Part shown: one piece after another, positions 1 to 12,399 of the stretch
How the letters are laid out: the number at the start of each line of letters is the position of its first letter
Numbering within the stretch: the first letter of the stretch is position 1
Origin: Populus alba
Taxonomy: Eukaryota; Streptophyta; Magnoliopsida; Malpighiales; Salicaceae
Assembly (NCBI RefSeq): GCF_005239225.2
Contig: NC_133290.1
Coordinates: 11,106,204-11,170,203, forward strand
Reading direction: 5' to 3'
DNA: 64,000 bases
Translations under genes and position numbers: made by a program
The notes under the pieces: model-generated
The model's database searches: none
What the model was told of the DNA's origin: nothing
What the model saw: the letters and a program-made list of their open reading frames with translations, nothing else

Positions 1-1384
1 CCTCAAGTTAATCAACCTAACCAGCTATAAACCCCTGACCTAAAAATTAATAAATCAGAGTTAAATAAAGTAATTTTTAATTGAAAAATGATAAATTAAA
101 AGGAAAATTGTTGTGAATTAAGATGAACATCTCCAATAAATTAACTTAATTATTTGGATGAGATAAAATAATAAAATCAGTACATGAAATGTAAATAAAT
201 TGCGTAAACTTCTAGATTGAGTAAAATAATTTTGCCTTTAGAAAATAACTAAGAAATCATTCTATTTGGGGTAATTAAGTAATTTTGCAATGGTCCATTT
301 TACATTCAAAAATTTAAAGGGGACAATGATATCTTTTTATTTTATAATGTGCAGTGAAAAGACTTTTATACCGTCAAATTAAAAAAAATTAAAAATCTAC
401 AATCAGAGATGTTTTGGTCTTTTACATTTATAATGAATATAAAATGACTTAAATGCCCTTAAGAGTGGATTTTTTATGTCTTACATTTAGGGGCAATTAT
501 ATAATTTAATTTATACATAAATTATTAAAAAAGGTTGTTGACATGCATGTGCAGGGCCTATCAGTGTCTTTCACGACCATGTTTGATTGGTCTTGGTACC
601 ACCTTATCGGGAAGTCAATGTTTGTATCCAAAGACCGTTGAATTTGCCTCTATTGGCCTTTTTTTTTTTTTTTTCTTTTTTTTCCCTCTCTCCTCCCTCG
701 AAATTCATGCTTGACATTGAAAATTTCAAGGTAATCCCCTTAGTTTGAGATATTTAAACATTAATCATCATTCTTTTAATTTGTATTTTTTGTCGTAGAC
801 CTTTTTGTAAGTATTGATTTTTCTTTTCAATTTAGCCTTTTAATCCAAAATTATTCATCCTCTCATTTTTTTTCCAAATCTTATCATCATTATTATAATT
901 GCTATTTTTTCTTTTGAATCTTTTTTTGTGATTGAATTATTTTTTCAATTTCAATTAGACATTCGATTTAATGAGTTTAGAGCTTCTTGGTTTTTCAAGG
1001 TTTGCTGTTTCCAATCAAATGGTTTAGTTCACGAGTTTTATGAGTTATAACAGATTCACATCGTTTTTTCACTTAATTTTATTTTTATCTCATTACATAG
1101 TTTTAATTTTAAAAAAATTGTTTTCATCACTTGATATTAGTTTTTTCTCATTCGAATATTGATTTTTCTCTTTTTTTTTTTGAAAAAAAACAAATGTGAC
1201 CGTGTCGCCTGAACATCATTTTTTTTCTCAATTTTTTTTTATCCAACCTGTGGTGGAGTATAAGTCACATAATTATTTAACATGTACTAGTAGGTCTTGG
1301 TATTTCATTGCAATAATGAACAATGAATTGCTAAGGTCTTTTTCACTTTGGTCTTTAAAATGTTTTAGGACTTTTTTTTTATTA

Positions 1385-1387
<3 letters not shown>

Positions 1388-1424
<37 letters not shown>
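1388..1424. repeat. (ATT)n microsatellite
   Basis: A nearly uninterrupted TTA/ATT trinucleotide run of roughly 12 units is directly visible. Confidence 0.9.
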
Positions 1425-1426
1425 TT

Positions 1427-1900
1427 CAATTTCATCCTCCAACTTTGAACTTATCGAGTATCAGACTTTATAATTTATTTTAATTTGCTTTCTATGGTGT
1501 TATCTTGGTTTCATAATCTGGTTGCGAATTTTGTGGGTTTAGTCATGTTGACTAGAATTATTTTTTTATTTTTTATTATTTGTTTTACAATTTCATCCTC
1601 GAATATTAGGTTGATTGATAATTGAGCTTCATATTTTTTTTTCTATGGGATTTTCATGATCCCAATAACCCGAGTCACGAGTTTTATGGGTTAATCATGA
1701 ATCAAACTTTTTTTGTTTTTCTTAATTGAATGTTTTTTTTTCCTCAATTTCATCCTCCAACAATGAGATGACTAAAAATTAGATTATATATTTTTTTATT
1801 GGCTTTTTATGGATTTATCCTGGTCTCCTGCCCTGGGTTTGATAGATTAACCCGTTCTGACTCGGGTCATTTATTGTCCTTTATTTATTTATTTCTTCAA
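1427..1900. repeat. Imperfect tandem repeat, about 160-bp period
   Basis: The phrase CAATTTCATCCTC recurs at 1427, 1588 and 1745, each time followed by related text about a second intron-like AT block and a GGTT-type stretch. This gives three diverged units of about 157-161 bp. Similar units in the opposite orientation (GAGGATGAAATTGAAAA-like) lie near 12.4-12.85 kb, so this is a dispersed family rather than a local duplication. Confidence 0.5.
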
Positions 1901-2625
1901 TTTAATTATTTAATATAATTTATTTTTTCTTTTATATAAAGTTATCACAACTTTTTGACTTAGGTCATGGTTGTAACACCTAGTGATTTCATATGCAATT
2001 TTCCACATAATGTACATGAAAAATGAGGTGTTTTTTTATATATAATTATTTCCAATTTGTTTGTCATTCTTTTTTTTTAATCTCTTTTTTAATATTTGGA
2101 TTAAATACTCTTTTCAGGATGAAATGCCAGACACTTAGACTTTTCTCACACAATTTTCCTTTTTAAAGTCATGACAATTAAACATTTTATATAACATTTT
2201 TAAACAATTATTCATGCATTAATAGAAATGGCGATCCTACCACAATTTTATACAATTCCAGCATAGTCTCATCTATACAGAACCATATCTAAAATTTTAT
2301 CATATTATTTCCTGCGTAAAAACCAGCATCATAATTTAAATTCAACATGATAGCCTCAACCATACTCCGGTTTATTAAGTCTTTATTTCATAAATAATTT
2401 TTATCACAATTTTAACATTTCCATAACAACGCGCGCCACACACACATATACATAAAGCCGTTGACTTTTAGACTACAATGGAGGAATTTGAATCAATTAT
2501 TGGAAAAACGAAACAAAGGAAACCCATCTTCTTAAACAAAAAAAAAGTTATGCTTTACAGTCCCATTGATTACAAAGTGACAAAGATTTAAGCTAGCAAG
2601 TCAAGAGATTCTCATAGAAATTATT

Positions 2626-5600
2626 ATGTGGAGGCTGAAGGGGAGAGAGTTTAGGACTTGTCTTGCTGTGTTGATTCTAGTAACATTCCTCTTGTCAACG
2701 ATTTTCGCCAATGAGGAAGGTGTGTATTCATATATATGGCTTGTGTTATGGTTTGCTTTATATTATCTTATTCTTTGTGGTTTTTGTTTCTTCTTTTGAT
2801 CCTTATTTGGAAGAATAATGTCCAGATAAAAGAAATCTTTTTTTTTTTTTGGAAGTAAATTGTTCTGTAATTGGGAAGTTTATTTACTTAGCAGAGAAAT
2901 TTATCATCATCCTGTTAGGACATTTTTATCAAGCATGTATGGTTATGTACATAGTTTAATTTCCAAGTTTTTCTGTGGTTGTTGTTTGGCTTTATAAGCA
3001 GGCGATGCTCTGTATATCTTTCGGAAAAATCTGCAAGATCCTAACAATATCATGGCCAGTTGGAATCGTACAGACAAGAACCCCTGCAACTGGATGTATG
3101 TTACATGCAACAGCTTGGATAGTGTTGTCAGACTGTAAGCAACTTCGTTTTGGCAAATCCTGAATTAACCTTTTCAAATATACATGTGAACCCTGCAATC
3201 TTTCATATGTAAAAAGAAATTCATTATGTAAGACCATAACCTTTCTTCTTCTGCAGTGATATGGCAAATGCATCATTATCTGGTCAACTGGTTCCACAGC
3301 TTGCACTGCTTTCAAATTTGCAGTATTTGTAAGTCATTTGTTTTTGTACCATCTGTTAAATCTTAAATTCCCTTCGCGATCCCTGCATCTTAAACTGCAA
3401 TAACATTTGGGGTGGGTCTTGGCGAGGAAGTCATAGACACCTTTCCATGCTTTGTATCTGGCGTATTTCATTTAATTTCCTTTGCAGTATTGGGTTTGGC
3501 GGTATTTATCATGCTCTTCTAGAACCCGAGATTCATCTTTTCCATTTTATGGTTGTGTATGGAAAGATAGAAATAAAATTATTACAATTTTAGGTATTCA
3601 TTTAATTATAGGTGCTTTTCTTCTAGTATTCAGAGCTCTTTATCTTGGGGGTGTTTATGGTACCTGGGCTCGGGGGGGAGATATAAGAAAAATTACCACC
3701 TAGTGTTATTTTTGGTTATTTACTAAAATCTCTTTATAGAGGAGGAGAAGGATGGATTGTTAGTGTGGATGATTTGAAAGATATAATTGGGGGGATGTAT
3801 GTTTAGGTTTCATTTGTATACTTGGTGGAATCCGGCTAACTTAACCAAACCCTTTTCATGGGCTCGCCGTGCACTTGTATGGTCCGGGGAGGCTTGTTTA
3901 TCTTATAGTTTAGGTGTTTTATCTGTTTTTGGTTTCATTGCTTGTCAGGGAACTTTATGCTAACAACTTAAATGGACATATTCCTGTTTATCTTGAGAAC
4001 CTGACGAACTTGGTGAGCTTGGAACTTTACACCAACAATTTCGATGGTCCCATTCCAGACGCATTGGGAAAGCTGTCCAAACTACGATTCCTGTAAGAGC
4101 ATTATTTCTTTACTGCACATTCAAATACTTCTTGTTTTTTGCCTGCCTGCAAAGTAGTGAGAGAGAAAAAAATGCAATTAGTTTCCATAACTCTCCAGTA
4201 AGATTAATCTTTAGTGGAGATCTTGTACTGATATTTATGTTGATTAGCTCTAAATCTTTGCTAGCTTATACTGATGTTGTTAAAGAAAAGTTACTTGGAG
4301 CTACAAACTGGGGAAATAGTTCTTTCCTGTACCATTAGACATGATGAACTGCTGTTCAAACATAACTGTGACTCAGTGTTTCAAATTTCCAAACAATTGG
4401 GACATTGTTTTTCTACTAGCTACACCAAGAATCTCTAGATGTTTCTTATCCCTTAGCACGAGAATGCCAAAGCATCTGCAAACAAATTGATGTGATGTTT
4501 ACGGCATCTTAATGACTTCAATTTTCATGAATCAAGTTGCTCAAAATGTTAACTGAAGGTGTGGTTTTCAAGAAACTATTGCCAACACAATCGCCCCACT
4601 ATTTGATCTGAAATAACACGCTCTTTAGGAAGGCTATATAATGCAGATACCTGACAAGGTCTTTAGCCTTGACAATGTTGTTTTCTAATTGTCCAAGTGA
4701 TTTTGCGAATTTATTCCCTTGCTTTCTCATTGTATTAGTTTATGAGGTTTATGCTGCGATTACTGATAGTATTGGAACTCAAGATTGCTATCTTTTTGTA
4801 TGCCAAACTTCAAATAGCCGACTCAACAGCAACAACCTGTCAGGTTCAATACCTATGTCACTGACTAACCTCTACTCCTTGCAAGTCTTGTGAGTTTCTG
4901 GAAAAAATTTACAATCATTTCCATTTTTCTCGTAGCAGTTAGCATTATTTTGGCTTCAAGATTAACATTTCTGAATATTGAATGCAGGGATCTATCCAGT
5001 AACAGCCTATCAGGACCTGTTCCACAAAATGGCTCATTTTCATTGTTTACTGCCGTCAGGTTTTGAGCTAAGTAAAAGTGATGTAAAGTGGATTTATTTT
5101 TCACCAGTGAGGACTGACGAGTCAATGGTTTTTATATTTGCAGTTATACAAATAACTTGGATCTATGCGGGCCAATTACTGAGAAGCCTTGCCCTGGAGT
5201 TTCTAGTCCGGATGGTATGCTCTCTTAATTGATTTATTAATTTTAGATGTGATCCCAGATTAATTAGCCTAATGACCACGAACCACTCACTGTTCTTTGA
5301 TTATCGGAATTGCTTGTATTCTGTTGTTTCTCTTTTTCCTAACCAGTATAGTTTAACTTCTCAAGTTTTTAGCAATAAGAACTTCTGTCTTGACAGCCAT
5401 AAACCGTTTCCCAAAGTATAGCAAGAGTACTGAGTGGAGTACAGAAGTATGAACCATCAAATTCCTTGAGCACTAACTTTTTATTGCAAGATTTTGACAT
5501 TTCAGGACAAGACGAGTTAAAAAGAAGAAGATTATCGGCATTATGTTTATTAATGTTCTTGAGATTTTACTGTCGCTTCTGTCTGTTTAAACCTAAACGA

Positions 5601-5830
5601 CAAGGAGGGCTTTTATGACAAAATATGCATGAGAAAACTGACTATATAACGCTCTTGTTCTTCATTTCAGGAGACAGTAAGCCCAATATTGGAGCAATAG
5701 TTGGAGGGGTGGTTGCTGTGTGGTATTACTATTTGCTGCTCTGGTAATTTGGTTTGCATGCTGGCGGGGACACAGGAAACCACAGAAGGATTCCTTTGAT
5801 GAACCTGGTTTACAGTCCACCTAGAAAGCT
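2626..5830 (+). pseudogene. SERK-like gene truncated to its LRR ectodomain
   Basis: Eight exons can be read: 2626-2719, 3002-3134, 3257-3328, 3949-4092, 4818-4889, 4988-5059, 5144-5214 and from 5671. Exons 1-6 have exactly the lengths and phases of the intact SERK gene at 14.7 kb (94, 133, 72, 144, 72, 72 nt). They encode a signal peptide (ends ..STIFANEEG), the N-terminal cap with DALYIF and NPCNWMYVTC, and five leucine-rich repeats. Exon 7 is 71 nt instead of 113, so 14 codons of the proline-rich SPP segment are missing. Exon 8 starts GDSKPNIGAIVGGVVAV, then lacks one base relative to the intact copy. The frame hits TAA at 5745-5747, while the other frame continues as VLLFAALVIWFACW and then DSFDEP. 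No kinase exons follow. The readable product is 244 residues. It could be a dead copy or a secreted/anchored decoy; expression is unknown. Confidence 0.85.
3485..3945 (+). pseudogene. psbC: Plastid-derived psbC (CP43) fragment inside a SERK intron
   Basis: Translating in shifting frames gives recognisable pieces of the photosystem II antenna protein CP43: [76 protein letters not shown]. The pieces are collinear on the plus strand with small deletions (one after LGIHLI, one after RKITT) and frameshifts, so it is a non-functional nuclear copy of plastid DNA. It fills most of intron 3 of the broken SERK copy. It ends within a few bases of the AG that precedes exon 4, so plastid-derived pyrimidine-rich sequence serves as the acceptor region. 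The intact SERK gene has no such insert. Confidence 0.88.
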
Positions 5831-5993
5831 GATCAATTCATCGGCGGAAATTCATGTGATTGGGTTGAGAGCAAAGAACCCCACATTTGAGAAATAAAAG
5901 TCAAGAATTGCTTTTTATTTATTTATGGTAGGAGACAGGTCCATGAAAGCCATATTTGCTTGTGCTTGAATTAGAACAATATTTCTATGACAG

Positions 5994-7020
5994 GGAACTT
6001 TCTGGCAACAACTTATCAGGTGGACAGATTCCTAGTGATATTGGGAATCTGACAAACTTGTTGAACTTGGATCTTGACTAGAACAATTTCAATGGTTCCA
6101 TTCCAGACACATTGGGAAATCTGACAAAATTGCGGTTCCTGTATGAACACACCTCCACCTTTGCTGTCTCCTAAACTACTCTTTCAGAAGGTCTTTTCGT
6201 TATCTGCAAAGTAGTAACATGATAAATGATGAATATCTCGCACATATTAATGCATCTCTATCGTTCCAGAAATACGCGAAATGTTAATTGAAGGTCTGGT
6301 TTATAGCGAACATTAAATACTGATTTAAACATTTGCTAAGAAATAGAAAGGAACTTCGTCGAAGCACGTAAGAGACGCTGCATGATGCAGGTTCTTGAAA
6401 AAGTCTTTAACCTAGATAAATTGATAATAATGCATTCCACTGTCCAAATGATATTGCAGACGATATGGTCCCTTTTTCAGCCTCCTAATTCCTAAATTCA
6501 GTGTGTTTGTTTTTGTTCCTTTAGTAGTTTTCGATTTTTTCTGCTGCAATTACTGATAGTAATGGAACTTAAGATCATTGTTGTAATTGTTGCATTCCCG
6601 ACTCCATATAGCAGCCTCAACGATAACAGTCTGCAAGGTTCAATACCTACATATGCCACTCACAAACCTCCATGCCCTAAGATTCCTGTGAGTTCCTCGT
6701 TGAATTCTACCACTCTCTTCTCTTTTAACTTCTCTTCTGCATGTTATGGCTGCAACAGTGAGCTTTTCTAGCATTGCTTCTGTTATTCATATTCCTGACA
6801 AGTTAATGTTCTTGCTTTGCCTTCTGCCTGTTGAAACAAAAAACAAAAAATGTTTTATCATAAATATACATGGGATGATTTGGACAGCAGGGGGAGAGGC
6901 TGCTTTCCTAGTTTCTGCCCCCGTAGTTGGATTTCCATATAGGCTGCGGCCTAAAGAAGGCACAAGAGTTTTCCTCTCATGGCGTTGGAAATTCTCATGC
7001 ATTGGAGAAACAAGGAGCAA
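5994..7020 (+). pseudogene. Second, heavily decayed SERK copy (exons 4, 5, 8 relics)
   Basis: A second set of SERK-like exons follows the truncated copy directly. 5994-6140 matches exon 4 (ELSGNNLSG, PSDIGNLTNLLNLDLD, GSIPDTLGNLTKLRFL), with one extra codon and an in-frame TAG at 6079-6081. 6612-6687 matches exon 5 (LNDNSLQGSIP, then MPLTNLHALRFL in another frame) with a 4-nt insertion after the IP codons. About 6888-6960 resembles the transmembrane exon (AGGEAAFLVSAPVVGF, RLRPKEG), a weaker match. Exons 1-3, 6, 7 and all kinase exons are absent. Both splice acceptors and donors (CAG/GTATG, CAG/GTGAG) survive for the exon 4 and 5 relics. Confidence 0.75.
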
Positions 7021-9003
7021 GGTTTGTCTTCTTCTTCTTCTTCTTTTTTTCTCTCAAGGAGATCAAGTTTGTGCAATGTTGAGCTCCTTAGTTTTTTTTC
7101 CTTGCCCGATTAGTTCTTGTGTCACAAAGCTGTGGGCCTCCAGTAAGTGCCTAGCTCTACTATATTCCTTTTTCTTCATAAGAATTTTGGGCGCCCTCAG
7201 GCCAATTCAGTACAGCCTCAAGGAATTAGTATGGTTTCTAAGGAGTTTTTTTTTTTTAAGAGAATTTATTAAGATTTTATGAATACAGCACCTTGTGTTT
7301 GTGTTAGGGGTAAGAAAAAAAATCAAAAAATTAATTATATCAAGAAAATTAAAAAAAAATAACTGAAACAAAAAAAATATGATGAAAAAAAAAAAAGGCT
7401 TATTAAATAATCTATCTGTTTATTTTGCAACTTTACTTTTCCTTGTACAAAAATCCCTTCACATTCTATCTTTTATAGAATTTGGTGTTTTTGTGAACTA
7501 AATAACCTCATTACCCAAGTTAACAACCAAATTAGCTAAATCATATGTCCACATGCACAATTATTTGCTTCCCGCCCACGCGGGGGATATTTCCAAATCC
7601 AATCCTTGAATTAGATAATTCATCTTTTTACATTTAAAAAACTTATAAATCAAATGTAAATTAAAATAAATTATGAAGTATATATTTTAATAAACATAAT
7701 ACCAAAGAATGAAGATGAAAAAAGAAATCTACAAAAAGAAAGAGAGAGAAAAACAACCTTAAAAAAAAGATATTTACAAACAATAATTTTTTTTTTTCAA
7801 ATTCGAGCATGAACTCAATATCCAGATTTTTTTTTTAAATTGTGATAACCCTATAAAAAATAAATTAAAATAAATCATCAAGCTTAATTTCAAATTAACG
7901 CAATATTGAAGCATGGAAATAAAAAAAAAACTTAATTAAAAAAATCAAAGGACCTAAAAAAAAATACCTACAAACAATAAAATCATATCCTTTTTTGTAT
8001 AATCGAGCATCGATCTAAAATAGAGATGTTTTTTTCATAACACAGTAATCTTATAGAAAAAAATTTAAAATAAATCATGAAACTCGATTTCAAATTGATT
8101 TTTCTAAAAACAAATTGAGAATCAATCCAATATCGAGATTTTTTTAAGACCATGATAACCCACAGAAAATCAATGATAACAAATCATGAAATCCAATTTC
8201 TAAATTAAATCATGTAAGGATTGACTCGATATGACCCGATTAACTTAATGAGTTTAAAAACAATCGAGATGATCAATAAAAATGTGGTTTGCCTAAAAAC
8301 AATTTTAGATCACAATTTTTTTCAAAATATTTTAAAAAAAGCAAAAAACAAATTCAAAAAATATATTTTTGATGCATTTGCTCCCATTTCATAAATTTCA
8401 ATTTTCTTTTCAAAAAAAACAAACTCAAGAAAATATGTTTTCAACTCATTCGCTTCCATTTTATAATTCTTGATTGCTTTTCGTATCAAATAGATGTTAC
8501 ATTTTCTTTTCAAATAAAAAAAAATAAAAATGAAAAATAAAATATGAAGCAAAATAGACTAGGGGCTAAAGTATAAAACAATAAAAATAATAAAAAGAAG
8601 GTTCTGGGAGACAAGTAATTAATAAAAAAGAATGAGAAAAATCAAATTGGCTAAAGTTTAGAAGAAGAGAAATGAGAAACCAAATAAAATGAGTTACTTG
8701 ATGCCAATTAACTAAAGAGAAAATGACAAAAAATTTGTGCTAAAAATAGTAATGAATCTTAAGAAATTAAGGGGGACCACAATCAAAAACCCCCCACAAC
8801 CATTGTGCTAAAAAAACAACATCAAGAGAAAGTGATAGACATTAATAAAATAAAAAGAGAAGAGATGAAAATAAAAATAAAAAGTAAATAAAATTAAAAA
8901 GAGGACAGAACCCTTGATAGCCCTTATTCCCTCTCCCTTGCTATAACAACCCTAACTTTTCAAACGCTATTCACATGGATTTCAGAATAATAAGAAGAAA
9001 ACC

Positions 9004-9009
<6 letters not shown>

Positions 9010-9041
<32 letters not shown>
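9010..9041. repeat. (AT)n microsatellite
   Basis: Uninterrupted AT dinucleotides, about 16 units. Confidence 0.9.
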
Positions 9042-9042
<1 letters not shown>

Positions 9043-10502
9043 CTATTATCTTGATACCATCCATATTGTTTGATTACTAATTATAAAGTCCAACCTTATG
9101 GGTTTAAAGCAGTTATCATGTAACCAAACGCTTTTCCAAACTTTCATTTTATAAAATTTAAAAAGCAAGTTAAATAAAGAAACAATTAGTCAATTACTTA
9201 CATCAATTTCATTCATGCATCATATAACTTAGATGATGAATATAAAGATTTTTACATAAAAGTTCAACAAAATAAAGTTCTACATAAATTACACGCAATA
9301 CAAAATTAATGGACTCCATATATATTTTTTTTGTTATTTTTATATAGTTTTTATAAATTAATTATTCTTTTTTTTTTAATTCATCAATATAAAAATTATG
9401 AAAACACTATTTTAAAAATTGTTTTTTGAAACTTGTTTTTTAAATTATGATAAGTTTTTGTTTAATAATATGCTACTGATAAAAAATATGTTTTCATCCA
9501 AAAAGATAAATTAATTATAAAAATGGGAGTTTTGCATTTAGAAATAATTCAATTTTTTTTAAAAAATATTTATTTTAATTACCTTGTGTTTTACAAAAAG
9601 TAAAAAAAAAAAAAAAAAACCAACATTGTTAATAAATAAAAAATATTTTTTTGTAAAAAAAAAAGATTTGGACTTCCACTTAAAAAAATATATTTTCTCT
9701 GTCAAAATTAAAATCTTCTAAACCTTGATGGAATATTTATTTTAATTACTCTGTAATTAAATAAAAATTAACTTCAAAGATTATCCCGCAACGTTGCATT
9801 GATATAAAAATCTAAAATCCTACCGTTCTGGCATGCATAGGCTGGGCGCGCAACAAGCCCAGACATGCTATTTTTTTTTTTTTTTTGAAAAAGAAATAGG
9901 ATCTAATCTATGGTTAGATCAAGCAATTATTTATTCATCTTTATTTTTTAAAGAAAATTCTTACATTTTAGATTTTTAAGGAGGTACTGCGGTTATCTGA
10001 AAGAAAAACATTATTGGAATAATTATGAAAAGGTCTATAGTTTATCTCCTGCCAGTTTGGTTAACAAGTTTTTGTAAATTATTTTTTTTCATCAAATTTA
10101 CCCTATATTTCCCACATTCAATCCATTTTAACCCAAATGTAAAAAAATAATAATAATAACGAAAGTAACCAATATTAGGAGAGGCTATTGATTATAACCA
10201 AGTACAATTGGGTTCATTGATCAAATGTTATGAGTGGTGTAAATTTCATGAAAGTTTTTACAAGGGCTTATTTGTTGAATTGACAGAAAAGCAGGGGCTC
10301 GTTTGGAACATTCTCCAATCATGATGTCATCCTATCCAACATTGCCTACAAAAACAACGTAATTTGTTCCTCTTGGTCTAACGTGGAAAAAAAAAAGTTT
10401 ATGTAGAGACTTGGATGGCAAACATGAAATTGAAACCAAACAAAGGAAAAAAAATAAGGTTTACTTCGGTTCTTTTATCTCTTTTGGTGATTTAAATGTG
10501 AA

Positions 10503-10701
10503 GTATGTTTGGTATTGCGATAATGATTATTTTTTAAAGTATATTTTTATTTAAAAATATATTAAAATATTTTTTTTATTTTTAGTTTTTTTTTTTAACA
10601 TTAACATATTAAAACGATATGAAAGTATAAAAAAATATTAATTTAAAAAATAAAAAGAATTATTATTTTTAAATATTTTTGAAACACAAAACCAAACATG
10701 C
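10503..10701. mobile_element. Tourist-like MITE (199 bp)
   Basis: The left end reads GTATGTTTGGT and the reverse complement of the right end reads GCATGTTTGGT, giving short terminal inverted repeats of the GTTTGG type. The interior is almost pure A/T with TTTAAAAATATATTAAAAT. The flanking trinucleotides (GAA and TAA) differ by one base, so the target duplication is imperfect. Related AT-rich interiors occur near 13.9 and 47.2 kb, and GTTTGG-type ends near 50.4 and 62.6 kb. Confidence 0.6.
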
Positions 10702-12399
10702 TAAATTCATTTGAAAAATATAAATATGAGATTATAATAGCAAAGAAATGCATTAAGTATCTTTCGTCAATGGTTTGGTAAGACATGGTATGACCAAAGT
10801 TTGAATTGAAGTGAAAAAAATCAATAACCGGGAAAATTTAGGATTATATATATATATTAGGGTTTTTTGTTTTTTTTTGACAAAATCATTAAAAAAAAGT
10901 CAAGTTGATTTGCACATGAATAATTTCATTTAAAAAATATCTCTTAGATGAACGGGCATGTGCAAGTCATTTAAAAAGAAAAGATTTAAAATAAAAAAAC
11001 TCACAGTTGGTGTTTGGCGGTGGTGGTGGCCGGAGGTTTTAGTGTTATTTTTAGATGAAAAGTGGTAGGTTTGTGGTTACACTTGAGTTTTGATGACTGA
11101 AGAATGTTTGAGGTGGTGGGGTGGCTAGAAAATAGAAGAAAAGTCGAGAAAAGTGACCAGTTTGATGGTGGCCGGTGGATTAGAGCTTGATTTTGGCCAG
11201 AAAAAAGGTGAGGAAACGGTGAAAAAAAGTCAGTTTTAAGGTCTAGAGGGATAGATGGTAAACACATGGAGGTTTTGGCAGAAAAAAGAATGGAGGTTTT
11301 GCGGTTTTTGTAATTGTTAATTAACCTATTAAATTAAGAAATTCTATTAAAATTTAAATTGATACCTATTAAAGATTTTATTAAAAAAATAAATTGACTA
11401 CAACTAATGCTTTTCATTTATAATTTCTTTATCAGGAATATTTTTCAAAATAATTTAGTTACCAAAACAACTAACATCTTTTTATTCTTAATTGTTTTAA
11501 TAGCATTAATTAACTTACCGAGTTAAATTTAAATAGATCGCAACCAATCTATTAATAGATTTTATTGAATTTTAAATTGATTATAACTAATCTATTTCAT
11601 TCATGGTTTCTTAATTAATCTATTAAGTTAAGGAAATTTAAATTATTATTTTCATTGATAATTAGTAAAATTATTAATTAACTTAATAAGAAAAGGAATC
11701 CTATTAAAATTTAAATTGATTTTTTTATTTTATACAATAAATTATGATAATTATCAATAAAAGTGATTAGTTCTAGTGAATTTAATTTGTTTTTTTTTTT
11801 ATACAATAGAGATGAAAATACCAACCCTTAATATCTTTTGGTTCGACAATAAAGTTCTTCGTCAATATAATATCTTAAATTGATATTATGTCTAGTAGCT
11901 AGTAACAATAAATTAACTTTTAATATTCTTTTCCCTGTTTTCATAATTCTCTAATTTAAGTGTTTATCTTATTTGAATTTAATCCTAGTACATAGTTATT
12001 TAGAATTAGATTAGTTTACAAATTTGTGCTACATTATAGGTTAGATTAATAAAATTCTGAATGTAATAAAATTACATGGTGAACTATTTGTTATTTTTAT
12101 TAAACCTAACTTAGAGGGTCAACATGAATTTTTATGGTACTCAAGAAATAATTAGTGGGATTCTATTAATTATTATCTGAACCCATTTTTTTTTTTTAAA
12201 AAAAATAGATACAAACATAAGAGAAAAAATTCAAGGTAAAGATATTCTTATCATTTTTTTGGATTGAGTTTCACTTTCTCTCTCTCTCTCTTTTTTTTGT
12301 GTGTTTGTCTCTTTTTTCAATATAGATTCATGGAGTAACTAATAGGATGTCACTAATTACTTTTTGATCATCATAAAATTTTATCATGTCAACTTTGAA

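Larger units (their letters stand above)
1..2600. other. AT-rich intergenic region left of the SERK cluster
   Basis: No gene was recognised. The stretch is AT-rich with long T runs (for example 660-685). A short open frame at 1196-1483 is mostly simple repeat and is not credible as a gene. The right-hand end should contain the promoter of the first SERK copy, but I see no decisive TATA box. Confidence 0.6.

Noticed and set aside
6746..7282. 178-codon open frame as a gene
   Set aside because: Most of it is low-complexity with no domain, and the only meaningful part is the SERK exon relic.
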